This document shows positions 23,048 to 33,904 of a stretch of DNA of 64,000 bases, one piece after another (position 1 is the first letter of the stretch; the number at the start of each line of letters is the position of its first letter). The DNA is taken from assembly GCA_030765045.1 (NCBI GenBank), contig CM060967.1, positions 22,543,284 to 22,607,283 on the forward strand, read 5' to 3'. The stretch comes from Tenodera sinensis. Taxonomy: Eukaryota; Arthropoda; Insecta; Mantodea; Mantidae. A program made the translations under genes and the position numbers. Below the pieces are notes generated by a model. It saw only the letters and a list, made by a program, of their open reading frames with translations, did no database searches and was not told where the DNA came from.

Positions 23048-23160
23048 CTTAATCAGAGCGGCAGAACCAAAACTAGATAACTGCAGAAGTGTCCGGCGCC
23101 GGCGTATTTGCAGGAGTTTGAGAAAAGTTCACATTACGTCGTCCCGCCAAATAAGGAGGC
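23025..23160 (+). repeat. 136-bp direct repeat, copy 2
   Basis: Identical to 22406-22541. Downstream it continues directly into the (TG)n-bearing part of the segment, so this is the copy in the ancestral context on that side. Confidence 0.95.
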
Positions 23161-23195
23161 AAAGAGACGCAAACGTGTCCATTTAAGCTTTTAAT

Positions 23196-23200
<5 letters not shown>

Positions 23201-23260
<60 letters not shown>
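23201..23260 (+). repeat. (TG)n microsatellite inside the RetroE segment
   Basis: Thirty TG units followed by CGCG. The same position in the 63395 segment also carries (TG)n, so the array is an inherited component. Confidence 0.97.
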
Positions 23261-23264
<4 letters not shown>

Positions 23265-23560
23265 TTAGACAATCGGCGAGCCGTGGAAGAGGATAGCGAA
23301 GTAGTTAATTATTGTTGAGTGATTGTATCGCCAAAGTCAGGTGTTCGACAGACAGAGAAAGTGACGAAACACAGAAAGGAGTGAGACAAAGTTACGAAAG
23401 GAAAACAGTTGTGAGTTCTAATATCACAAAGGACTGTGGACTCTGTTAACGTCAGTGAAAGAGAAATGTGCTGTTGTGCACCCAGAAGAAAATAAAGTGA
23501 GAAAAATTATTGGAAAATTTATACATGACGCCAGGGTAAAAATCAGGAGACCTTTAACAG

Positions 23561-24590
23561 TGTAGAAATTTTTGCAACTTGGTATTCGCGTCTATGAAAG
23601 ATTCCCAGTAGTGGCGTTAGTTTTTTGTTTAGATAGATCTCACTTCTTCTGGGGTAGTCGGAGTGTCTGGCCACCTTTGTCACTTGGAATAGATTTCCAC
23701 TGTTTCTGCCTGATTAATTTGAGGCATTGGGAAGGTACAATGTTCACAGTCCCCGAAAACAATTCATCATTCAACGTGGGGCACATTAATAATTAACGTG
23801 GAGAATCTTCATGTTTCAACTGGTGCATCAACGAGCACCATTTGTATTCTCCCTTGGCTTCACCTCTATGCCTCAGATCTATCACCTCAGATCAGTAGAA
23901 TTTTCCCTGTGAGCATATTTAGGCAGGTTAAAATCCGCCATGATTGGAACCTTATGACTATTAAAGCCTGGCTATCTGAGAATATAAATCTGTGTTTACC
24001 AGTGATAGCTCTCCTAATTTATCTGCATTCATTGTGTAATAGAAAAAATGTCTATTTAAAATATTATTTTCCCACGCTAAAATTAAAGTCGCTTGTACCT
24101 TGGTTTTATGCCATACGTATACTCCGAACCTGTCTCTGACCCATCTTGGAGGTTAGATTTCATTAAGATCTACCATCAGCAGAAAATTACTTATGATTTC
24201 TCACTGGAGCTTAGAAGATGCAAATATTCAGTAGATGAATCTTAGTTTTTACTCCTGTAGGTTATTCGCAGTAGATAATTTCCACTTTCAGAAGTTTTTT
24301 GCCATTTACATTAACCTGCAAAATTGTACAATTTCGCTGATTTAATGTGTTATTTTAGAACCGTGGGTGAATAAACAGCAGGCGTATGCATTATTCAAAA
24401 AGGGGATGGTTGCATGAACGGTGAAACAAGCCTATGGATTTAATTAGTCACGAATCTGGAAACCTACAGTGTTACCTTAATTGTTAAAGCTAATATTCTA
24501 GTTTACAACCAATGACAAGCTAGTATAATGCTTATTTATAAATATACATACGAGTTTAATTTAAAGCACACAGGAAACTACAGGTCAAGA
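23561..24590. other. Unassigned DNA
   Basis: Frames of 74 and 113 codons (23572-23796, 23798-24139) without recognisable domains; possibly decayed retroelement sequence continuing from the left, but no homology could be seen. Confidence 0.4.
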
Positions 24591-24591
24591 T

Positions 24592-24667
24592 GATTCTGCG
24601 GTAATGTGTGAGGCTCGCATTCGGGAGGTCCGGGGTTCAAATCTCGTTGGACGAGCACTAGACTGGG
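24592..24667 (+). mobile_element. tRNA-like SINE head cut by HLE-A
   Basis: Contains an A-box-like GATTCTGCGGTAATGTGTGAGG and B-box GGGGTTCAAATCTCG, then GACTGGGTTTTG, where the HLE-A copy starts without any SINE body. Confidence 0.55.
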
Positions 24668-25460
24668 TTTTGCTTTCCCTACTACATGTAGTAAGTAGAG
24701 GAAGTATTGTATTTTACCCAAAAATTCGATGTCGATATTTCATCGGAAATATGTTTTGAAGTCCTCTGAATTCAAGAAAAGCATTTTTGAAAAAGGGTCT
24801 GTGTATCTGTCTGTCAGTCTGTGGAGGACATAACTTAAAACCGATAACTCGGTTAGATACCAAAGTTGGTATTTAAGTTTAATGTCTTTCAAGGATGCGA
24901 CACGAAGATTTTGAAGAAAATTCCTCCACCTTAAACTACCCTTTACATGGAAAACTTTCGGAAAAGATTTTCTTGAAAATAGCTGTAACGATTTTGATTA
25001 AAATGTTATTGTTGAGATATTTTTATAACAAATAAAATGTATATTTTGAATTTTCTGGCAGAACTGATAAAACATATAAGATTGACCAAAACTTACTATA
25101 CAAAAATGTAGATCTTGCTAAAATACACAATTTATGTCTAAATACATTTTGTTATACAGTGAACCATTTCGGAGATATTCCTTGTTATTTGTGCGAGTTT
25201 TGTTAAACAAAGTTGAATCAAATGGAAGATCGTGATTCTTATGTATATCTTAACCGTGCAAAGAGAGTGGAATATGAAAGCTTTAAAAGATTTGACTATC
25301 GCTCAAAGCCTACTGTATTCTCATATTCCCCTTGCACTTACAAGAAGATAGACAATATCATAACTTAACTAACATGAAGAAGATATAAGAATAAGGATTT
25401 GTAAGAATGGTTTGTACCAGAGTAGGGAAAGTCATGTGAGTGCAACATATCAGATTTTTT
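24668..25460 (-). mobile_element. HLE-A, full-length ends with internal deletions
   Basis: Both termini are present: on the plus strand the 3' side begins CTTTCCCTACTACATGTAGT and the 5' side ends GTAGGGAAAGTCATGTGAG...TCAGATTTTTTA. The subterminal repeats have co-varied (CTTTCCCTACT / AGTAGGGAAAG), so complementarity is kept. Small internal deletions shorten it to about 793 bp. Confidence 0.92.
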
Positions 25461-25463
25461 ATT

Positions 25464-25645
25464 GTGGTTTCCCTCATTTACCAACGTAATACCGGATTGT
25501 ATATTTAATACCAGGACCCAATAGTATATATGATAACAATGAATGCTGTGCCATCTATCAGAGGTCATATAAGCAGATAGACTGGATGGCACCCTACTGC
25601 CATCTACCGGTCACAGAGGCCGAGGTACAGTTGTCCTGCAAGGTA
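25464..25645 (-). repeat. Repeat G, copy 1
   Basis: The reverse complement of this segment aligns with 29110-29350. Shared blocks include ACAACTGTACCTC, AGATGGCAGTAG, GTCTATCTGCTT, TAGATGGCACAG and GTATTAAAT...CAATCCG. Class unknown. Confidence 0.65.
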
Positions 25646-25794
25646 CTGTCCACCACACACCCTTCTGTGAGTATCTCCTAGCAGATCCGCCACTAGTTCA
25701 GTAGTCAAGACGACGTAAAAGAAATACAGAGAGAAGAAGCTATAAGGATGCATATCTAAGGTACTAATTATTCTACAAAGGCTGTCTCTTCCTA

Positions 25795-25875
25795 TTAGAC
25801 AGCTTATAGATTTGTGAGACTCGCGTTACGTAGGTTCTGGATTCGACTCCCTTGACTGGCCAACCTGATCATGTG
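25795..25875 (+). mobile_element. tRNA-like SINE head, weak
   Basis: Contains the B-box-like TTCTGGATTCGACTCCC preceded by GTGAGACTCGCG. The A-box is poor and no known SINE body follows. Confidence 0.35.
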
Positions 25876-26300
25876 TTTTTGGTGTTTTTGTTTGTCTTTT
25901 TCTTCCTGGATGGCTAGGCGAATGCCTTCTCTTCTATCACGAATTTCTTTTACCTTATATCGTGTAATTTTATTCATTGGCCCTGCCAAATAGCAGCTTT
26001 CTCTGAGCCGCTACAAGTGGGTCGGATGACCTCGGTTCCGCCAGAAGGAAGCCTTCTCTGAGAAGCCAAATGTTCAGGTTTCGTTAGGGACTCTGTGCGT
26101 ATCTATTACTTGACCTGCCTGTGGTTTACAGCCTCCTGTAATTAACAAGCTGTTGTATAGGACCTTTGCTCCAGGAGATTTCCCAAAATTCATTTTTATG
26201 CATTCAAATTGAAATCTTGAAACTTATATTTTGAAAAATAATAAACCCAAGAGTTTAAATTATTTACATAAAATTAGAAGTGCGTGCACATCACGGTTTT
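25876..26300. other. Unassigned DNA
   Basis: A short Lys/Arg-rich minus frame at 25804-25989 overlaps its left edge; not recognised. Confidence 0.45.
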
Positions 26301-26302
26301 TC

Positions 26303-26545
26303 CCCCCTCTGTAGTGTAGTGGTAGCGCATCTGCTTCTCGTCCAAGAGGTTGCGAGTTCGAATCTCACTTAGGGTAGGTTAACCGGGTAAAGTTTCTTTC
26401 TTTTTTTTTTTTTTTTTTTTAAACCGAGGTTTTCCCTTATCACGAGGAGACCAATGTTGGGTAACTTAAAGCTCTATGGAGCTTGGGCTCATTTCAGTAC
26501 TATTTCACCCATTTCATTCATTCAAAGGAAAAAAAAGGAAAAAAA
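26303..26545 (+). mobile_element. SINE-2 copy with internal poly(T)
   Basis: The head TGTAGTGTAGTGGTAGCGC and B-box GGTTGCGAGTTCGAATC match the 5378 insert. A T-run of about 20 (26402-26421) and CCGAGGTTTTCCC are inserted relative to it before the shared GACCAATGTTGGGTAACTTA and GGGCTCATTTCAGTAC blocks. The 3' end passes into A-rich sequence. No clear target duplication seen. Confidence 0.82.
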
Positions 26546-27225
26546 GGGAGGAAAAAAAAACATCCTAGTTTAAACTGTTTAATCAAACCTGGTTAGGTTT
26601 AGTGATAAAATTAGAATTATTCCCAGAAATACCCTTTAGTAAAATGTGACCAATATTTCAAGAAAACTTCAGCTTATAGAATTATAAACCTTTGTAATGC
26701 ACAGTTATATATGTATACCAATTCACTAAAACACCCATTTACATATATTTAGAGCAGAATATGCATACAATGTGTTCTTTTGTGTTTACAGAGGTAACTC
26801 ATTATTAATAATAACACAAAATTGCAGGTATTATCAGCCTAATAACACAAATTAAACCCACAGAACCCTAAAAACAGCTGCGCTTTGAAATTAGCAGCCT
26901 ATGTTAATAAGGGTAATTGCTTTTATTTAATATAGTTCACTTTTGATAACGCCGTCGATATTTATTGATAATCGATTATTCGTTAAACGTCTACACAATA
27001 CAGGAAGATACGTGGCGTGATGTATTTACATGGTTTAAATTAGCGACTAGTTTCATGACCCGACAAACTAATAAGAACTTCTTTTACGAACATGCACCTG
27101 AAAAAACGTGTGGCATTAATTTGCTGCAATTATAGACAGAGTGGAAGATACTAATGTGAATAAAATTGCTGCGTGTATCTCCGCTTTTAAATGAGTATTT
27201 GAGCGACCGATCTTCGCTCGGCGTT
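26546..27225. other. Unassigned DNA
   Basis: An A-rich start (SINE-2 tail) and then plain AT-rich sequence. Confidence 0.5.
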
Positions 27226-27370
<145 letters not shown>

Positions 27371-27524
27371 GTGTGTAAAATCGTGTTTTTTTTAGAAAAT
27401 AATGAATTAGATAAACCTGAAAAGCATTAATGTTAACTTTTTCAGTCAGAGTACCCTACCCATTATGTAGGAACTAACACCCCCTAGGACTTTATATATA
27501 TATGAATTGCTAAGCAAACCAAAA

Positions 27525-27619
27525 GTGAGTAGAGAAAATAGTGTGAGTGTAATACGTTGCATTTCTATTTCAAACATACAAGAAATTATGTACATGCATA
27601 CGAATATATACAAACATCT

Positions 27620-27688
<69 letters not shown>

Positions 27689-27805
27689 TGTTTGTAGAAG
27701 ACTGAGTGGAATGAAAGATGTGAATGTGTCACCTAAAATTGAGTAGGGAAAGCAGTATGAGTGTAATGCGTAGCATTTCTATTTCCAACATACTGAAAAT
27801 TGTAG
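27525..27805 (+). repeat. Repeat I, two tandem units
   Basis: Two units about 215 bp apart each carry GAGTAG-GGAAA/GAGAAAA, GTGAGTGTAATACGTTGCAT or its variant, and CATTTCTATTTC. A (TG)n array separates them. The same arrangement, with GAATTGTTTGTAG in between, recurs at 51980-52145. The unit start resembles the subterminal repeat and 5' hairpin end of HLE-A (GAGTAGAGAAAGTCATGTGAG). Confidence 0.65.
27622..27685 (+). repeat. (TG)n microsatellite
   Basis: Pure TG array of about 64 bp inside repeat I. Confidence 0.97.
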
Positions 27806-28160
27806 GAATTATTTGTGGAACCGGGAATATTTTTTTTTTTTTTTTTGTGTGAAAAATACTGGAACTATTTTTTATATCTTCGTATTGATTTTCAAACTTT
27901 AGGCAAAAGGATTTTCCTGTTTCCAGAGCTGCCGGTCATAAGTATATTTTGCTTTCACGATGCTTTAAACAGATGAATTTAAGGACTATATCATTTATGA
28001 CAAGCCATTGCAGAAGGGATAAATTCATACATGCATTACACTTGGCATCTTCCAATGATCCTGCATAAGAAATGCAAGAAAATGGTACCCTTACATAGAA
28101 AATTTTTCAGACAGCATGGATTTGACTCACTGGACATAAGCATGCTTCCCCACGATTGTC
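27806..28160. other. Unassigned DNA
   Basis: A T-run lies at 27831-27846. The minus strand could be the continuation of the Tc1-like element beyond the LINE insert, but I could not read a convincing transposase domain. Confidence 0.35.
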
Positions 28161-28165
28161 CGCAA

Positions 28166-28585
28166 TTTTTTTTATTATTATTTATATACACTTGCAAAAT
28201 TACAATCTGTTCAATAGTTGAACAATAAGTAACAATGATAACATATTACTTTTACAAACTATGGCCCATTGGCCATAAATTTGCTTACAATTTGGGTGCA
28301 AATCTGTACTGCAATTCTAAGACTTGGTTTCTCTGTAGTCGGCTTGTTGTACTGCTGCTGTTGTTGTCAAGTAGATTTATTGCCGGTGTATTGGGATGAC
28401 TGTAGAGACGCTTTTGGCGCTTTTGGTAGGACAGGCTGTGTGCTGCGATTTCCTGTTTGATTGTTGGGAGTTTAAAATCATTAGATGTACTTATTACCGA
28501 TGTACCAGGGGATCTTACCAATGGTTTGCAGAGTTTTGGTTTGAAAACGTTCTAGTATTTCGATGTTTGAGTTGCTGTCCACAAA
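28166..28585 (-). pseudogene. Jockey-type ORF2 C-terminal remnant with 3' tail
   Basis: On the minus strand, SNIEILERFQTKTLQTI (about 28520-28575) followed by PWYI is the hallmark motif after the RT domain of Jockey-clade ORF2. A frameshift near 28500 then moves to the frame 28285-28521 with FKLPTIKQEI, HPNTPAINLLD and LQRNQVLEL, the conserved ORF2 end. After the stop come about 100 bases of 3' UTR and a tail AAATAATAATAAAAAAAATT. The endonuclease and RT core are missing. TGTCCGCAA (28157-28165) and TGTCCACAA (28576-28584) may be an imperfect target duplication. Confidence 0.85.
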
Positions 28586-28601
28586 TAACATATTTACGGT
28601 A

Positions 28602-28880
28602 GTCCTACCAATGTTCTTTTGTCTTTGCTGTTAGTCATCTGAGAAATTCGACGTTTGGCAACTGTCCGAGTACAAACACCAATTTTATGTTTCACCATAT
28701 GTTTGATTTTGTTTTTAGAGTTTGGTGTGAATTTTGTTGGTTGTCCAGCTTTGCTGCTGTCACTGATATTACCGTTATCTATGTTGAACCAGTGTCTAAC
28801 AGTTTTTGAATAAGCACCTACTAATGTTTCAGCTACAATTCCGCTAGCATGGAGACCTTGAATCTGGGACGAATATGTTC
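28602..28880 (-). pseudogene. Tc1/mariner-type transposase N-terminal fragment
   Basis: The minus-strand frame reads ...TVRHWFNIDNGNISDSSKAG, then QPTKF, KNKIKHMVKHKIG and CTRTVAKRRISQMT. This fits the paired-like helix-turn-helix region of Tc1-type transposases, with 'V..W....G...D..R.GRP.K.T' followed by a second helix-turn-helix 'RTVAKR..IS...'. No DDE catalytic residues are present because the frame ends at the junction with the ORF2 remnant. No TIRs were found. Confidence 0.6.
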
Positions 28881-29075
28881 AAATTTTGGTCCCATTTTTA
28901 AATATGAAGCCTCAAAAGCCGAGATGAGAAATATAAGTCATCCCAGAGCAGTATACAAAGTTAAAAATAATTTAGACAAGTAATGTGCAATCCAAAAAGT
29001 TGAAGGAAATTAAAAATTAAAGAAAAGTATAAAGATCATACGGCCAGCACGACCTGCTGGAGTAAAGTTGTATTA
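28881..29075. other. Unassigned DNA
   Basis: Probably the rest of the Tc1-like element's 5' side, but unproven. Confidence 0.35.
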
Positions 29076-29355
29076 TCTGCACAGAGCATCAAACCTCAGT
29101 GGCTCAGTTAATAAAAAAGGAAGAGGGGTAAGTGCAAGGCAACTGTACCTCTGCCTAGTGACTGGGAGATGGCAGTAGAGTGCCACCTACTCTATCTGCT
29201 TTCGTAATCTGTGAATAGATGGCACAGAAATCGCTATTACCATCTATTTTAATTTTTACTGCTGTTTTACACTTAAGGTGAAACCTTGGATCGTAGTATT
29301 AAATCTCCAATCCGCTATTTACTTCGGTAACTGAGGGAATTCACGATAAACAAGA
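29076..29355 (+). repeat. Repeat G, copy 2
   Basis: Inverted relative to 25464-25645. The blocks GCAACTGTACCTCTGCC, GGGAGATGGCAGTAGAGTG, TAGATGGCACAGAAAT and TGAGGGAATTCACGAT align across most of the shorter copy. Confidence 0.65.
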
Positions 29356-29382
29356 AAAAGCAGTTTTCTTGGGTCAAATTCG

Positions 29383-29447
29383 GGATCTCCCAAAGTGGGC
29401 CACAGATCTTAACGTCTGAGCAATCCCATTCACCATTATATCCGTGT
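29383..29447 (-). mobile_element. tRNA-like SINE head
   Basis: The minus strand reads GGATTGCTCAGACGTTAAG, GTCTGTGGCCCA-like spacing, and B-box-like GATCCCGAATTTGACCC. The same intervening words occur in the head at 1010-1080, so both belong to one tRNA-derived family. Confidence 0.55.
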
Positions 29448-29448
29448 A

Positions 29449-29449
<1 letters not shown>

Positions 29450-29487
<38 letters not shown>
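29450..29487 (+). repeat. Poly(A) tract of 38
   Basis: Uninterrupted A38, twelve bases long of ordinary sequence short of the LINE insert. It may be the tail of a lost retroposon. Confidence 0.97.
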
Positions 29488-29489
<2 letters not shown>

Positions 29490-29491
29490 CA

Positions 29492-29503
29492 CATTATACT
29501 AAT
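29492..29503. repeat. Target-site duplication, left (CATTATACTAAT)
   Basis: Perfect 12-base match with 29664-29675. Confidence 0.9.
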
Positions 29504-29663
29504 CATCATCATCATCATCATCATCATCACGGTATAAGCCTTCTGGCCCGTTCCGACTTCAATGAAATTGATCGGACCATCCCATTCGTGGTCTGCCAAC
29601 ATTTCTTCTACCTACAGGTTTATACTTGTGCACTATTTGTGGTGTACGGTCTTCGGTCATTCT
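29504..29663 (-). mobile_element. 160-bp 5'-truncated LINE insert with (GAT)n tail
   Basis: On the minus strand the coding remnant reads RMTEDRTPQIVHKYKPVG, then RRNVGRPRMGWSDQFH and a stop. This is the conserved basic end of a LINE-encoded RT protein ('G.R..GRPR..W.D'). Thirty-odd bases later the insert ends in a (GAT)n tail of about nine units instead of poly(A). The perfect 12-bp duplication fixes both ends. The 36458 remnant is from the same or a close family. Confidence 0.9.
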
Positions 29664-29675
29664 CATTATACTAAT
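29664..29675. repeat. Target-site duplication, right (CATTATACTAAT)
   Basis: Partner of 29492-29503. Confidence 0.9.
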
Positions 29676-32600
29676 TTTGTAGTAAATTTTGATTCACATA
29701 CATTGTAACCATCAAAAGACATATGGGGTCGTTTTACTGGATGAGAAATGTTCAACTTGATAGAATCCCAACGCCTGCATATGATAGAGTGCTGGTTCAA
29801 AGACAAAGAGAGATCAAAAGTTTCCCTTATGCAGGAGAACAAGTACCAAGTTTGGCAAACTCAGAGTTTTTGTCTCCCAGCCAGAGTTATGTGAAGTTTG
29901 TTCTGTTTTTATCTGTCACCACCGGTGGGCTTTGTGAACATATTACATCGCGATACCCCTATTAGTCTCAGTGGTTGGCACTCCATTGCCTCTTTGCAAA
30001 TCATCAAAAGAAGAAAAGAAAACAGGCAATAAAAGAATCGCAACTTCCAAACATGCATGTTGGATAATGCATTTTTAACGCGACGAAATGATTTACTTGT
30101 CATAAATTAATGTATTATAATGGCTCCATGTCTGCATACCCTCCATGAAATAGGTATTTATTAATCTTTTATGATTTCCGTTTATATATTCAGATTAAAT
30201 TAATTTGAAGAGAGCTTCAAACGTAATTAGAAAATTCAAGACACATCTACCTCTGATATCTCATAGTATTATGTCTTAATGAAATTGTATCCTATCATTT
30301 TTAATAAAATAAGAAATAAAGAACCCTTTCATGGGGGGAAAATTCTTAAAAAGCTTCGTCTAACATAGAGGAACACAGCCTCAAGCGGTGGTTCATATTT
30401 GAACGAAGAGCAAGACTATCAGTTCTTGAGACATCACTGACAATCATGTTGTGACCATGTTGCCTAGATAAAAGGCGCTGTGAGTATGAAACTGGACAGT
30501 TCAGACAGGTGTAACATGACCAGTACAATTAAAACGGAATAGTCAGTGTTTTTGACTGGTTCTGTTATGAAATCAGCATAAATCCCGAAGTACCTTGTCA
30601 GATCACAACCTAACATGCAGTCTTTGATCACAGATTGTCCATATGTGGCTAAAGTTAAACAAAAACGAAACCGAAAGTGTCAGAAATCTAGTATATGCCA
30701 TCCTTCTACTTCCAAACACTATTCTTGGTCCCTTCTTGCATAATAAATCTCCTATAAAATATCAACAGTGCGTCTCGATTCGAATTATGGCTTATCGGTA
30801 AGCTCCGAACTTTTATGCAGTTATCGCGGAATGAGGCGATCGCAAGTTGCCTACCACATAGGCAGAGCGTGACGTCATTGTGCGAGTACACAAAACAACA
30901 GGGTTCACTGTGTACATTGTATAATATCTCGCACTATTCTACACAGAATAAAATGCCTCCAGCACAAAAATCGAAATATTCACGTACTGCTGAGCTTGTA
31001 TAAGAACAAGTTATGCAAGAACGTTATCTACAACATTCAAGCCACGACTGACCCTGGCCTCCTGTGTGCTGTAATCATGTGACAGACAGACCAGTCGCAC
31101 TTCCTGTAGTCCATACTCAACCTTTCGTTCCCTGTGTGTTATAATGTTATAATTATTTACTTATCCAGAATATCATCCACAATCGCTTTCTATTGTGACG
31201 TGACGTTATTGCATGTTGCCTGAAATTTGTGGTCTTGAACTTCTCCATAATTTCATTATAAATATTTGTCTTATTCAAAGCAATTCCTTGGATTCCTTAC
31301 GTCACCTTTCATGACCTACAAAACCACAGAATTAAAACTTATCACTTCATAGACCCGATCTCAACTCTCAGACACTGTGCCTTGTACGGATGTCTAGCAG
31401 TACTTCCATCGTTTTTCGGCTTGGCAGCACGCGTGGGAAGCGTTGGGTGGTATAGTACATCCTAGAATTAGAGCGACATTACACTTAAAGTGTTACAAGT
31501 GATAAGCAGCAGAACTCCAACTGGTTTGGCAGGTATCTTAGCAGATTCAGTGCACTCCAATCTCAGATTGCCTACATCCAGACATTCATCATATATTTGA
31601 AATAACAGTGACAATTTCGTCCTCCACTTTGGCCAATAAGGGCTGTGTGTTGGGGCGGTGACACCAGCGATATCTTCAAGATTGCCCGAGCAGGTAGTTC
31701 TGCAAGTATCGCGTGAACGACGATGATTTCACTCACACACTCGCTCACTCACTCCACCGTCATTGGAGCCCTACTTTGACCAGGTATTACATTATCGACT
31801 ACTAATGACAGCTATGGATTTTCAAAGTTGCTGTTAGAAAACACACAGGTGGCCTGGAAAGATTTATTCGTAGACAGTAATCACAAAGATTAAACTCCAA
31901 ATTAGATATGTCTTGCACATTTGTAGCCCTACATGTTGATTCAGAAGTGAATCCCCTTGCTGCACTGCAGTTCTATGTAGTATTTGTCGATATTCTACGG
32001 TCAGCAGTTCGTGCTCTAGTTTAAGCAAATAGTTACCTAGAACAGAGTGGGGGTGGGGGTAAGTGATAAGCTTCTATGGAACTCTGTGTTTGTTTGCGTG
32101 TGCTACATACATTTGCACATAGACAAATAGCACCAAGTTGAAATACTTCAGTATTAGACTATATTTTTTCACTTATCACTCTGTAAATATGTACAGACTG
32201 GTTGGAAAGGGAAGTACAGCTAAATTAACACACCAATCATCCTTTTTAACAAATTTACAAAGCTAAACTTACTTCACGTGCTTGGTTTGAATAAAATTAT
32301 AGATTATATTTAACGCTTAAGCTTATATATCTGGAAACTTGATTTACTGGTACTTTCGCTGTGGCTGATATTCGCAAAATATTTGCTCTCAGTCGCCGTT
32401 CTTTAGATGCGCGATTAACTGTATTCACACTTTAACAATTTTACATGTTCGACCATTAACAATTATCCGCAAGGAAATATTGAATATTGCGGTATACAAT
32501 TGTTTTAAAACGAGTATGCAGACAAATACTTAAGATATATTTGATTTGAATATTTCCGTCTTATTTCTAACGGCTCGCACTACCATTTGTGTCACTGTTG

Positions 32601-33290
32601 AGTTTCTGTTTTTATCCAGAAGTGTCGTGGGTTCACCCTACAACGATTGAACCCAAAAATTTCCACGAAACTAACTTGAATACTATTAGTGAAAGCGTTC
32701 AGACTTTTTCCAGAGTTCAGTTTATTTAACTTCTTGTTGGATTTAGTTCCTGAGGCTTAACTTTATTGGCTATCACTTCAAAACTTCAGAGACTGAGTAT
32801 AACGAAAAGATCGTTGGCGAGAGAGATTCCTTTCGGTGTAAAAATGGCAGCCCTCTTGAAACAAAACAAACATGACTTAGTTCCTAACACTGGGCATAAC
32901 AAGTATTTTTCCAACGAAAACTTGCAAATTCCTTTGCGGAACTATGCTGAAGTTTAACAAATATTTATAAAACTAAAAAATACACATTTCCTTTAAGACC
33001 TTCTGATGACTAAGTAAATTGGATCAGGACTGTAAATAATTTTCATTTTGGGTGCTAATTAACTGTTAATAACCAGAAAAGGTAGAATGAAATTCAGTAT
33101 CATAGGAACCAGGGACCTTCTGGTCTCATTCTACCCTTTCTATCCTTGTCCTACACAGGGCTATTGTTTGGAAGAATAATTGATTTCCGACTGTTAATAG
33201 CTTCTTAATTATTTAATAAACATATTTGTTTATGTGGGTAAGTGTAGCCGCAAATAACGCTACAGTTTACTATAAAATGCCTCACATGTT
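29676..33290. other. Long unassigned interval
   Basis: The largest stretch without a recognised repeat. Frames are all under 81 codons and show no domain. Isolated points: a full CRE-like TGACGTCA at about 30870, G-rich GGGGGTGGGGGT at 32050, and a copy of the body GGTCTCATTCTACCCTTTC at 33120 shared with 14740. Candidate regulatory or intronic DNA, but no gene evidence. Confidence 0.5.
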
Positions 33291-33294
33291 TAGT

Positions 33295-33515
33295 TCCCGA
33301 CTAGGATGCTTTTTCTTTTGCCAAGGTTATTCCCCATCCTCCCTGGAGTTTTGAAGTATGAATGAGATTGTGAGTAGTATGTGAATTTAATGTAATAACC
33401 TCAACTAATACAAATCTAAAGATTAATCCCACTGCAAAGCGGGTGAACATCCTAGCTCCAAAAGTAAAAGGCAGTTGATAACCTTGCATGTGCCATATAA
33501 ATGGTAAAAGTAACA
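33295..33515 (+). mobile_element. SINE-4 body, headless
   Basis: Matches the 13412 copy from the TTTTTCTTTTGCCAAGGTTAT position (CTCCAGCCAGAATTAT there) through CCCATCCTCCCTGGAG, GAAGTATGAATGAGATTGTG, to CATATAAATGG. The tRNA-like head is absent (5' truncation). Confidence 0.65.
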
Positions 33516-33904
33516 AATTAGTATTAAAAACTGAATGCTTATCACTTCTAGTGCACTATTCCGGTTGCTTTATGCACTGTTGCCGGAAGTACGGAACACT
33601 TTTATTAACCATCTTATTCCTGTAAGTGATCAATGTTTCCAGGGATACTTTTTCAAAACAGAAAGGTCTGATAGACTGTCATACTTGAACAAATGTTTAA
33701 TTAAGATTTTATCATCACAAGTCAAACCGGGCTTGGAACACGCAATTCCTAACAAAAAGAGCAAATACAGATCAAAGTCAATAAGATACAAATTCGTGAC
33801 CTCCCCCCTGTTCCTGCAATGACTACAGCGTTCTAATATGCTAGATAAACGAAAATGTCTTGTTTGTATAATATAACTTTAAATAATATCTCTCTACTTT
33901 GAAT
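33516..33904. other. Unassigned DNA
   Basis: A 95-codon frame (33535-33822) has no recognisable domain. Confidence 0.45.

Larger units (their letters stand above)
22305..23560 (+). mobile_element. RetroE 5'-type segment with ORF1 insert
   Basis: Begins TGTGACTCTGACCGCGG and CACAACAAAGAACGGTC, as at 54185 (minus) and 63395. Taking out 22542-23160 leaves a sequence collinear with 63395-64000: CCGGCG..., then TTTTAG(TG)n, then GTTGAGTGATTGTATCG, and AACGTCAGTGAAAGAGAA near 23450. It is either the 5' UTR of a non-LTR retrotransposon or an LTR-like terminal segment: all four copies share the same left end and are cut short on the right, and the left end begins with TG. No ORF2 follows. The right boundary is set where similarity evidence stops. 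Confidence 0.7.
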
